DNA from: Prasinococcaceae sp. CCMP 1430
Lineage: Eukaryota; Prasinodermophyta; Palmophyllophyceae; Prasinococcales; Prasinococcaceae
NCBI GenBank assembly: GCA_013416795.1
Contig: RQSC01001082.1
Location: forward strand, 43,971 to 55,763
DNA length: 11,793 nucleotides
Direction of reading: 5' to 3'
The notes under the pieces are model-generated. The model was not told the origin of the DNA, made no database searches, and saw only the letters and a list, made by a program, of their open reading frames with translations. Below are positions 1 through 7,939 of the stretch, piece by piece (the first letter of the stretch is position 1; each line of letters begins with the position of its first letter). A program made the translations under genes and the position numbers.

Positions 1-405
1 GGCGCGCGCGAAAGCGCGGGCGCGCCGGCGCCCGACGAGGGGGCCCGCGCGGCGACGCGCGCCCGCCAATGAAAAGCGGTACGAAATCCGCGGGAGGGCG
101 AGCCGCGCGCGGCGCGCTCGAAGCCGGACCGGACCGGGATTTCATTGGGGGAAAAGGGGAGAGAGGCGTCAAGCGAGGGGACAGTTCCTTCTGATATGAA
201 CACTTATGTACCCACGGGATAGCTCATTTTGCCGTTTGCTTACGATCTTTTACTCTCCATGGGCATGGTGAGGAGTGCGACCGCTCTTACCACATGTACG
301 CATATGAGACGTTTTATGGAATTATAAGTGACCTGTCTTCATTGCATGGAGTGCGTTTTGATGTGCGCTGGCGGGCGCGCGCGCGGGCGCCGCGCGGCGC
401 GCCGA

Positions 406-424
406 TTTCGCGCCGATTTCGCGC
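406..424 (+). promoter_or_regulatory. Two tandem E2F-like motifs
   Basis: TTTCGCGC occurs at 406-413 and again at 417-424, an 11-bp period of about one helical turn. A third copy is at 882-889. The octamer fits the E2F/DP consensus WTTSSCSS. Whether E2F regulates anything here is inference, and such octamers also arise easily in CG-rich DNA. Confidence 0.3.
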
Positions 425-725
425 GGCGAACGCGCTTCCGTCGTTTTCCGTTTGAAGTCGCGCGCGCCGCGCCGGCTCGGCTGCCCCCCCTCGCCCGGTA
501 GCGGCGTGAGGTGCCACTCCGCACGCAGCAGGTGCGCCCGCCGCGCCGATCTCAGCCCAGCGCAGCGCAGCCCAGCGCAGCCCCGCGCGACATGCCCATG
601 CCATCCCCGCGGAGGCGGCGAGGGCGGCGCGCCCTCTCCCGCCGCGAGCAGCCAGCCGCCGCCGTCTGCAGATCGGCGCGGGCGCGCGCGGCGCGCGCCG
701 CGCGCGCCCGTCCGCCTATCGACAA

Positions 726-799
726 CGGAATCCCACATCACACGAAGTTTATTCTCAAGTATGGATTCGCTCAAAAAGTTCGAATAGAGTGGGATTCCG
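726..799. repeat. 74-nt inverted-repeat hairpin with 11-bp arms
   Basis: CGGAATCCCAC at 726-736 is perfectly complementary to GTGGGATTCCG at 789-799. The 52-nt interior is AT-rich and can form further short pairing (CGAA with TTCG, ATTCG with CGAAT). It stands out from the surrounding GC-rich DNA. It could be a short non-autonomous transposon remnant, a small structured RNA or a leader element. I see no target-site duplication and no tRNA or snRNA motif. Confidence 0.55.
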
Positions 800-838
800 A
801 GGAACCCTGCTCCGTTTTTTCCCGCCGCCGCAGCGCCG

Positions 839-862
839 CGCAGCGCTGCGCGCAGCGCTGCG
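839..862. repeat. 24-bp perfect palindrome
   Basis: The sequence is self-complementary about the centre between 850 and 851, with core AGCGCTGCG/CGCAGCGCT. It could extrude a cruciform. In DNA this rich in GCGC a chance origin is possible. Confidence 0.5.
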
Positions 863-1219
863 GCGCGGCGGATTCGCGCCATTTCGCGCGCCCCCCCGCA
901 GAGTCCTTGGCGAAAAGACACCCGGAAGATCCGACGCCCGCGCATTTCGGCGCGGGCGCGGGCGGCGAAACGCAGGCGCGCGCGCGCTTTGGTAGCGCGC
1001 GTGGCGGCTGCCTGCGCAGGCAGCGCGGGCGGGCGCGGGCGAGTGGGGCCTGGGGGGTGTTTGGACGGGATGGGAGGAGGAGGGGGGGGAGGCGGCGCCT
1101 GCGGGGCGACGCCGCCGGGGCGCTCGGGGCGTCACATCGCCGACACCCGTCGCGGTTCGACTGCTCGCCGTCGCGCTCGCTGCACCCCTTCCCCCCTTCC
1201 CCCCACCCCACCTGCAACC

Positions 1220-2219
1220 ATGGCGGAGCGCCCGCGCCTCAACCTGAAGCCGCGCTCGACCGAGGCGGGCGCCGTCGGCGGGTATGGCGCCTCGAGCGGC
1301 AAGTCCAACCCCTTCGGCGCCGCCAAGCCGCGCGAGGCCGTGCTCGCCGCGCGCAGCGGCGAGTCCGAGGCGGACATCATCAAGAAACAGGCCGATGAGT
1401 ACAAGGGCAAGCTCAACCTGTCGCGCAAGCAGCGCGAGGAGAAGGAGGCCATCGAGGACAAGATCGAGAGCGCCAAGGAGGTCCTGAAGGCAGAGGGTGA
1501 GGGCGAGAAGGCCGAAGAGCTCAAGGCCGAGCTCGAGAAGGCCGAGAACGAGCTCAAGGAGCTGATGGACGGCTTCGAGAAGCTGGCCACCGAGACCGCG
1601 CACAAGGGCGGCGACCGCACGCTCGCCGAGAAGCGCGAGGCCGAGATGATGGGCGGCAGCATCGTGCAGGGCGGTGGCCGTCCGGTCGACGAGGGCTATG
1701 GCAACTTCGGTGGCCGCGGGGTCGGCGGCGGCGGCAACTACGGCGGCCGTGGCGGCCAGGGCGAGCAGTACGCGAACTTCGGCGGCGGCGATCGCTCCGG
1801 AGGAGACTACGGCGGGAACTTTGGCGGGCGTGGCGGCGACCAGGCCGGAGGAGACTACGGCGGGGCCTTTGGCGGGCGCGGCGGCGGCCAGGATGTACGA
1901 TTGCGCGTCCCCCTCGTGTCCGTTCGCGTGCATCCGTGTGTGTGTGCGCATGCGCGCGCGAGAGCGAGCGAGCGAGCGTTGGAGCGAGTGTACGTGTGCG
2001 TATGCGACGCCAAAACGCTGACAGGCTGACCGCGCGACCTTCCTCGGCCTCGGTGCGTGCTTTCCAGTACTACGGTGGCGGTGGCGGTTACGGCGGTGGC
2101 GGCTACGGCGGTACGTTCGCCGCCCTGCGCACAGACGCTGCTCGAGCGCGCGAGCGAGCGGCAGTCGCTGACACGAGCACGCGCGCACGCACCTCCGCAC
2201 CTCCACAGGCGGCTACTAA
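1220..2219 (+). CDS. eIF4B-like coiled-coil/RGG protein, three exons
   Basis: Coding segments are 1220-1894, 2068-2110 and 2209-2219, giving 242 residues. The N-terminus (RPRLNLKPR, residues 4-12) and the segment SNPFGAAKPREAVLA (29-43) resemble the conserved linear motifs of plant-type eIF4B, a cofactor of the eIF4A helicase in cap-dependent initiation. Residues about 50-125 are Lys/Glu-rich and probably coiled-coil. Residues about 158-242 are Gly-rich with RGG and GGYGG repeats typical of RNA binding. No RRM is visible. The start has a strong context (ACCATGG); an in-frame ATG at 1070 would add a low-complexity Gly/Arg tail and was not chosen. The last two exons are tiny (43 and 11 coding nt) and complete the Tyr/Gly tail. 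Coding and structure are well supported; the eIF4B name is tentative, and a generic RGG protein is the alternative. Confidence 0.72.
1895..2067 (+). other. Intron 1 of the eIF4B-like gene
   Basis: The donor is GTACGA and the acceptor TTTCCAG. CTGAC branch-like motifs are at 2018-2022 and 2026-2030. Removing it joins GGGQD to YYGGGGG in phase 0, continuing the Gly/Tyr repeat. The intron contains alternating GT/GC runs (about 1936-1962), which could adopt Z-DNA, and a GCGA tetranucleotide run. Confidence 0.85.
2111..2208 (+). other. Intron 2 of the eIF4B-like gene
   Basis: The donor is GTACGT and the acceptor CTCCACAG, with CTGAC at 2168-2172. It splits a Gly codon in phase 1. After splicing, the frame reads Gly-Gly-Tyr and stops at TAA 2217-2219. 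Without removal the Gly/Tyr repeat is lost. Confidence 0.82.
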
Positions 2220-2418
2220 TTTTTGCGCGCTCAAACCTCGTGATCGCGGATGCTCCGTGGTTCCGTTCGCCAGCGCTGCTAGGCTCCACGCTCGTCGCTG
2301 GTGCGTAACAAGCTCCATACTTCGTGGCAAATCCCTTCGCATCCAGACAAAAATACAAATTCGCATACAAATGCTACAAGTCGGACGCGGAGCGAGAGGG
2401 CACCCAGCGCGCCGATGC

Positions 2419-4222
2419 TCAGTCCTTCTTGCCGGCGCCCGGTGCGTCCTCGCCTGCGTCGGCCAGCTCGCGCAGCACGGCGAGCAGCGCTGGTCGCAGC
2501 TCGCGAAGCTTGGCGAGCGGCGCAGAGCGCGCGGTGAGCGCGGCGGGCTGCGCGGCACCGCCAGCAGCGATCGGCCCAGGCGAGGGCGCCTTCAAGTCGT
2601 CCTCGGGCGCGCTCGGCAGGTCGCGCAGCGCAGCGCGCAATGCCATGCACTCGCCGTGCAGCTCGGCGCGGTAGTAGCACGCGCGTCGCGCACCGCCAGC
2701 GGCGGCGCAGCACGCCGCGAGCAGCCGCAGAAAGTCGCCCGCGCGTGCGGCCGCGCTCACCGCGCCGTCGGCCGCGCCTTCGGCGCCGCTACAGTCGCCC
2801 GCCGCACAAGCGCTGCACACCACGCGCACGCGCTCCGCCGCGCCCCCCACGAGCGCAGCCGCTCGGCCGTGCGCGATGCGCACGTCGGCATCTATGCAGG
2901 AATGCTCAGCGGCGAACATGCCCCACGCGACCCCGTACTCAGATAGCGCGCCAGCATCCGAGACGAGCGCCTTCGAGTCCGCGAGCGCCTGCTTGAAGGG
3001 TTTGACTGCGCCCGCCCACGCGGCAAGCGACGGATCGGCCGCGGCGGCTGTCCAGACCGCGTCGAGCGCGGGCTTCGCCGTCGCCGGGTCGCCGGCTGCT
3101 GCGGCTGCCGCGGCGGCGAGCGTCGCCGCGCGGAACGCGCCCGACTTCAGCAGAGCACCCCGGACGTCCGCGCCCGCCGCGGAGAATGCCGCGAAGGCGC
3201 GCACCACCTCGGCCGCTGCCGGGCCGTTGGTCTCGCCCGCGCAGACCGTCGCGGGCAGGGCGTCACGCAGGTGCGGCCAGAGCGCAGAACGCTGCGCGCG
3301 CATCGACTCGCCGCCGCCGTCCCCGCCGCCGCGTGCACGCGCGTCCCTGGCGTCGTTTGCCGACGCCACGCGCGCGAGTTCAGCGAGCAGCCACACTGCC
3401 GACGGCGAGCCTTCCGGCAGCGCGCGCATTACCTCGGGCAGCAGTGCTGCAGTGTCGCGCGGCGACGCGAGCGCTCGGTCGCGTGCGAGCGCGAGCGCCC
3501 CCGCGCCGAGCTGCGCAGCGGCACCGTCGGCCTCGTGGCGATGCGTGTGCGCGGCACGCAGCAGCGCCGCGATGTCGGAAGCTGCGATTGCCGCGGGCCA
3601 CGCGGACAGCGGCGCCTCCGCCAGGGCCACGCGCGCTGCGCCCAGAAGTGCCACGAGCTTCGCCAGCAGCGCGGGCCAGCTCGCGCCGGTGGAGCTCTCC
3701 TCGGTGCTGCCGACGCGAACGGAGAGCGCCGACATCGCAGCTGTGGGCGGCATGGGGCCATCCATTGGCTCGAACTCATAGTCGTCGTCGTCGCTCTGCT
3801 CGGCGAACGCGTCCACGCGCTCGAGCGGCTCTGCCTCGATGGCGGAGGCGGCGCTTGTGTCGGGCTCACCCTCATCTGCAGCGCCGTCGTGGTCGTCCGG
3901 CTCGAACCCTTCCACCGCAGCGGCGAGCGCTGCGTCTGAGTCGATCCGAATGAGGCGCAGCGTGCGGCGCACTAGGAGCGCCGCCGCGAGCCGCGCGAAC
4001 GCAGCGCGCTTCTCGATCGAGGCGCCGTCGTTGGCCCCCCGCGCTGCCCCCGCGACGACATTGTCCAGGCACCGCGCGTCGAGCCGGAGCCCGTGCGGCA
4101 GATCTGCCCCCTCTGCGGCGTCGACGCTCTCAGCGAGCGCGGCTATCTCGCCGGCGATCGCGACGGTCGACGCGCCGTCGAACGCGAGCCGCCGCGCGCC
4201 CGCAGCCGCGAGCGTGCCCGCC
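2419..4222 (-). CDS. Large alanine-rich helical protein of unknown function (main exon)
   Basis: About 600 codons are uninterrupted on the minus strand, ending at TGA 2421-2419 (C-terminus GAGKKD). I do not recognise the family. The product is strongly alanine-rich and predicted mostly helical, with leucine spacing that could suit ARM/HEAT-type repeats. An acidic stretch lies about residues 108-156 of the open frame (DDHDG, SDDDDYEFEP). A Cys-containing patch (CSACAAGDCSG) lies in the C-terminal third but is not a recognised zinc motif. The open frame has no ATG upstream of 3765, 156 codons in, so an upstream exon must supply the start. The best candidate is 4561-4467, joined across an intron at 4466-4223, giving 632 residues. 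The gene converges on the eIF4B-like gene with 199 nt between stop codons. Coding status is likely from length and consistent composition; function is unknown. Confidence 0.65.
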
Positions 4223-4245
4223 CTGTTGTACACTTTGTGATCCCC

Positions 4246-4329
4246 TCAAACGCGCGCGTCGTCATCCGCGACACGCTCGCGCAGCGCCGCCGCGAGCGCC
4301 GCCGCAACGTCGTCCGGCACGCGCGCCAT
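4246..4329 (-). other. 27-codon open stretch in frame with the long ORF, ending in TGA
   Basis: ATG at 4329 has a good context (GCGATGG) and encodes a helical Ala-rich peptide beginning MARVPDDVAAALAAALRERV. It then hits TGA at 4248-4246, only four codons before the long frame resumes without stops. Its composition matches the main protein. Possible explanations are the true N-terminus with a tiny intron (for example GTGTCG...AAAG, 42 nt), a sequence error, or intronic sequence under the preferred model. Confidence 0.4.
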
Positions 4330-4416
4330 CGCGTTCTCCCCACGCAGGGACGGCGTCGCCGCCCACGGTCTTTGCAGGCCGAACGATCCCCGACGCCGCA
4401 GCTGCCGCAGCCGCCG

Positions 4417-4420
<4 letters not shown>

Positions 4421-4450
<30 letters not shown>
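4421..4450. repeat. (AGC)10 trinucleotide repeat
   Basis: Ten perfect AGC units, read as CTG/GCT on the minus strand. Under the preferred gene model it lies inside the first intron of the minus-strand gene; other frames would read poly-Ala or poly-Leu there. It is likely length-polymorphic. Confidence 0.9.
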
Positions 4451-4451
<1 letters not shown>

Positions 4452-4466
4452 CTCTGCTGTGCGCAC

Positions 4467-4561
4467 ACTGTGGGGCGGCCAGGTGCGTCCTCTGCAGCAT
4501 GCAGGTGTCGAGTTTGGGTTGGAGTATTGGCAGTATTGGGTGTGGTAGTAGTAGGGTCCAT
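4467..4561 (-). CDS. Candidate first exon of the alanine-rich protein gene
   Basis: ATG at 4561 opens 31 codons plus two bases (MDPTTTTPNT...GRPT) up to a GTGCGC donor at 4466. Joined in phase 2 to the acceptor ACAACAG ending at 4223, it enters the long frame as ...GRPTV-AGTLAAAG. The donor matches every other donor in the window and the phases agree. Weak points are the poor start context (T at -3), a Thr/Pro-rich composition unlike the rest, and no CTGAC in the 244-nt intron, only TGAC near 4260. The rival is the ATG at 4329. Confidence 0.4.
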
Positions 4562-5011
4562 ACAAGCGAAGAAAAAAGGGGCGCATTTCGGAGGCGAAAA
4601 CGCGGCGAAAAGGGGGAAAAAGAAAAACTGGCGCGCCGCCGCCGGATCATACGGTCGAATTTTGTATTCGATTCGAATGTGAAATAGTGATTTGAAGACA
4701 ATACATCTACACTATCAAGAAACACGGAAGGCGACCGAAATATCCGCCCTCCCGCAAACGCTCGGATGATCAAAGCACATTGCCATCAGCATTCGCTCAT
4801 CAAATCACGCTCGATGCATCCACAGTCTGATCTCGTAGGCTGATTTCGATCGCGTGCATTTCGACCTCTCTCAGCGATGCCATCATTTGGCCTGGCCGCC
4901 ATTTTTTTTTTTTTTTTGCCGCGACCGCGGCGGCCGGCGGCTGCGCCTCGGGCGCACGTGCCTCGCCCGCCGGCCACAGCGCGCGCGCCGTTCACCCCCC
5001 CGTCCGCCACC
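4562..5011. promoter_or_regulatory. Divergent upstream region of the alanine-rich gene and RPS3A
   Basis: This AT-richer region separates two divergently transcribed genes and must hold both promoters. Two GGCGAAAA motifs (E2F-like on the minus strand) lie at 4593-4600 and 4604-4611, again 11 bp apart. A run of 16 T lies at 4902-4917, and a C/T-rich leader precedes the S3a start. T tracts often keep ribosomal-protein promoters nucleosome-free; that role here is inferred. I see no coding sequence. Confidence 0.5.
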
Positions 5012-6061
5012 ATGGCCGTGGGCAAGAACAAGCAGCTGAGCAAGAAGGGCAAGGGCGGCAAGAAGAAGGCGTACGTCGGCGCGCGGCCACTCGAACAGCT
5101 CGACGATGCCCCGAATGCGCGCTCGCGAGACGGTCTGGCCGAAGAGCAGCGGCTAGCCAGGGAGGCTGAGGAGAAGGCGTGGGGGGTGGCCGTGGGCGCC
5201 CCTTGTGTGTGCGGTCGGGCGGGCGCTGCGCGCGCTGCGCGCGGCGTCTGCGGCGATGGTGATGGCAGCGGGGCGGGGGAAGGGGAGTGGGCGCCGCTGC
5301 GAGGGGCGGCCGCTGACCCGCGCGCGCCTGGCTCCTGCAGGGTCGACCCGTTCACCAAGAAGGACTGGTATGACATCAAGGCGCCCTCGATGTTCAACGT
5401 GCGCAACGTGGGCAAGACCCCGCAGACCCGCACGCAGGGCACCAAGATCGCGTCGGACGGCCTCAAGGGCCGCATCTTCGAGGTGTCGCTCGCGGACCTC
5501 AACAACGACGAGGACCAGGCCTTCCGCAAGATGCGCCTTCGCTGCGAGGACGTGCAGGGCAAGAACGTGCTGACCAACTTCTACGGCATGGACTTCACCC
5601 GTGACAAGCTCTGCGCCCTCGTGCGCAAGTGGCAGACGCTGATCGAGTGCAACGTGGACATCAAGACCACCGACGGCTACATCATGCGCATGTTCGCGAT
5701 CGGCTTCACCAAGAAGAGGCCGAACCAGATCAAGCGCACCTCGTACGCCATGGGCAGCCAGCAGAAGCAGATCCGCAAGAAGATGGCGGAGATCATTGAG
5801 CGCGAGGCGTCGTCGTGCGACATGAAGGAGCTCGTCGCCAAGCTCATCCCGGAGGTGATCGGCAAGGAAATCGAGAAGGCCACTGCCGGCATCTACCCCA
5901 TGCAGAACGTCTTCATCCGCAAGGTCAAGATCCTCAAGACGCCCAAGCACGACATCACCAAGCTGATGGAGGTGCACGGAGACTACTCTGGCGAGGTGGC
6001 GGGCCTGCCCATGGACCGCCCCGCCGAGGAGGAGGCCGAGGAGGCCGCCGCCGAGGAGTAA
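5012..6061 (+). CDS. RPS3A: 40S ribosomal protein S3a (eS1), two exons
   Basis: Coding segments are 5012-5070 and 5341-6061, giving 259 residues, close to the usual 260-265. The spliced N-terminus [20 protein letters not shown] runs into [18 protein letters not shown], the standard S3a start. Hallmarks follow in order: [46 protein letters not shown], and the acidic tail [11 protein letters not shown]. The protein is a structural component of the small subunit near the mRNA exit/eIF3 side. The start context CCACCATGG is ideal. The intron is a multiple of three and open, so an unspliced reading inserts 90 meaningless residues; its removal restores the family sequence exactly. Nothing is missing or disrupted. 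Confidence 0.97.
   Translation: MAVGKNKQLSKKGKGGKKKAYVGARPLEQLDDAPNARSRDGLAEEQRLAREAEEKAWGVAVGAPCVCGRAGAARAARGVCGDGDGSGAGEGEWAPLRGAAADPRAPGSCRVDPFTKKDWYDIKAPSMFNVRNVGKTPQTRTQGTKIASDGLKGRIFEVSLADLNNDEDQAFRKMRLRCEDVQGKNVLTNFYGMDFTRDKLCALVRKWQTLIECNVDIKTTDGYIMRMFAIGFTKKRPNQIKRTSYAMGSQQKQIRKKMAEIIEREASSCDMKELVAKLIPEVIGKEIEKATAGIYPMQNVFIRKVKILKTPKHDITKLMEVHGDYSGEVAGLPMDRPAEEEAEEAAAEE
5071..5340 (+). other. Intron of RPS3A
   Basis: The donor is GTACGT and the acceptor CTCCTGCAG, with CTGAC at 5313-5317, 24 nt before the acceptor. It splits an Ala codon (GC|G) between the basic N-terminal tail and VDPF. Its length (270 nt) is divisible by three with no in-frame stop, so retention would not terminate translation. 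Confidence 0.93.
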
Positions 6062-6429
6062 GCGCGGACGCAGCACGTAGCACGCGCTCTTAATTCTGCA
6101 GCCGGGGGATGACTTGTAAGACGACGCGGGGGTGCCAGGCATTGGCGGCGCCCCCGCGGAGGCTTCTAACTAAACGCCGCGGCGCCTGCAGACGCGCGCC
6201 GCGACGAGCGCCAGCGGCAACCCGTACCTAGCTAGCCCCGCAGGGCGCCACAAAATCAGGGTCCAAAATACATCTTGAGCTTATCTGTTTGTACTTCCTA
6301 CTGGGCTTCGTGTGGGTTTAGGTTGAGCTGTTGTACCCAAATACAGCAGCACGCTGCGAAGGGCCAGCCGCCAGAGCCGCCACACGCGTCCGTGTCACAC
6401 CCGCGCCGGCGCCCGCGCCTGCGGTGACG
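6062..6429 (+). other. Intergenic region between RPS3A and RRP8
   Basis: This region should contain the S3a 3' UTR and the RRP8 promoter and leader. It includes an AT-richer segment at about 6240-6345. No ATG-initiated coding sequence, RNA gene or unambiguous poly(A) signal is evident. Confidence 0.5.
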
Positions 6430-7898
6430 ATGGGCAGGCGCGGCGCGGCGAAGGCGGCCCCGGCGGCTGCTACAGTGCCTGAGTGGGCCGCGGGGCTCGT
6501 CCTTGACGTGCCCGAATGGGGCGCGCCCGCCAGCAGCGGCGGCGGCGGCATCGGTGGCGGCGACGGTGGCAGCAACGGTGGCACTCCGGCAGAAACACTC
6601 CCCACGCCTTCCTCGGTCGATGCGCTGATGGCCGCTGGCGTGGCTGCCGCGCAGCAGCGAAAGCAGCAGCGGAAGCAGCAGCGGAAGCAGCAGCGGAAGC
6701 AGCAGCGGAAGCAGCAACAGCAACAGCAGCTGACACAGCAAGAGCAAGAGCAACAGCAGCAGCATGAGCATGAGCTACAGCATGAACCACAACAGCAGCC
6801 TCTCGACGAGCAGCCGTCGCCGAAGGACGGCAAGAAGAAAGCCAAGAAGAAGATCACGAAGGAGGACAGAAAGAGGCATCGCGATGAGGACGAGGGCGGC
6901 GCGCAGTCTAGGGGGGGCGCACCGGCGGCGAACGCTGAGAGACCCGTCAAGACCGCGAAGCGGTCCAAAGGGCCGAGTCCCGCCGAGGTGCGTGCGCCGC
7001 GCCCCGTGCCTGTGTCCGCGCTCTCGCCCCAGCTGCGTCTGGCAGTGACGACACCTGTTTGTCGACGAGCGGTCTGAAGCACATGAAGACGACCTCGACG
7101 TGTACAATTTCATTTTGTCCGAGCCTCGCACCCTCGTGGCACGCGTGGTTCGGCATCCTTCGCGCCGGCGCGCTGACTCAGACAGCGCGCGCGCCCATCC
7201 TTGGTGACTCATCACAGCGACCCGAGGAGCGAGCTGCCACGAAGGTGCCCGAGCAGCGGCCCCAGAAGCCGAGCCCCGCCGCCGGCAAAAAGGGGGACAG
7301 GGGCCTGCTGGACAAGATGCGCGCTCGCCTGAGCGGCGGGCAATTTCGCATGATCAACGAGGCGCTTTACACGTCGTCGGCCAGCGACGCGTGGGCGCAT
7401 TTCAAGGAGAACCCTGAGCTCTTCGAGGAGTACCACTCGGGCTACCGCTATCAGACCGAGTCTTGGCCAACCAACCCGCTCGACGCATGCATTACGACGG
7501 TTAGCGCGCTGGACGCTCATGCGGTGGTCGCGGACTTCGGCTGCGGGGAGGCGGAGCTCGCTCGGCGCGTCCCGCAGCGCCAGGTGCACTCGTTCGACCT
7601 GGTTGCCGACCCCGCGCGCGGCATCACCGCGGCGTGCACCACCGACGTGCCGCTCGAGGACGAGTCGGTGGACGCCGCTGTGTTCTGCCTGAGCCTCATG
7701 GGCACGGACTACCACGCGAGCCTGCTCGAGGCGCGAAGAGTGCTGCGGCCGGGCGGCACGCTCGTTGTGGCCGAGGTGCTCAGCCGCTTCGGTGGGCGTG
7801 TGGGGGCAGGCGAGGGCGACGGCGCGGGGAAGGTGCGGTCACTCACCTGCGCGCGAGTAGCGCGTCTCTCTCTCTGTCTCTCTCTCTCTCCACCTACC

Positions 7899-7939
<41 letters not shown>

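Larger units (their letters stand above)
1..1219. other. Upstream region with no recognisable gene
   Basis: No protein here resembles a known family; the open frames are by-products of extreme GC content. The stretch mixes GC-rich DNA with AT-richer islands at about 180-350 and 725-800. CCAAT motifs lie at 66-70 (plus) and 143-147 (minus). The last 40 bases before the start at 1220 are strongly C/T-rich, as in the 5' leaders of many translation genes. It probably holds the promoter and leader of the gene at 1220, and perhaps the promoter of a gene to the left of the window; both are inferences. Confidence 0.5.

Noticed and set aside
726-799. tRNA gene, suggested by 74-nt length and a TTCGAAT loop-like sequence
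   Set aside because: The flanking bases cannot form a T stem, no D arm or anticodon arm is present, and the terminal pairing is 11 bp rather than 7.
1070-1219. N-terminal extension of the eIF4B-like protein from the in-frame ATG at 1070
   Set aside because: It would encode a poly-Gly/Arg tail through a C/T-rich leader. The ATG at 1220 has a strong context and begins directly with the conserved RPRLNLKPR motif.
755-2206. Long minus-strand open frame opposite the eIF4B-like gene (483 codons)
   Set aside because: It is a GC-driven shadow: it spans the exons and introns of a well-supported gene and its product has no domain resemblance.
2876-3953. Several long plus-strand frames opposite the alanine-rich gene
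   Set aside because: They read as Arg/Ala/Ser-rich low-complexity sequence, typical of antisense frames in CG-rich coding DNA.
5250-5320. Possible C/D snoRNA in the RPS3A intron (GTGATGG with CTGA at 5313)
   Set aside because: The C box has a mismatch, no D'/C' pair is clear, no terminal stem closes the boxes, and the CTGA is better explained as part of the CTGAC branch-point motif.
7059-7110. The 52-nt RRP8 repeat as an introner, transposon or conserved peptide
   Set aside because: It has no terminal inverted repeats or target duplication, covers only part of each intron, and the peptides readable in it sit in short frames with stops. C/D boxes with a terminal stem explain it better.
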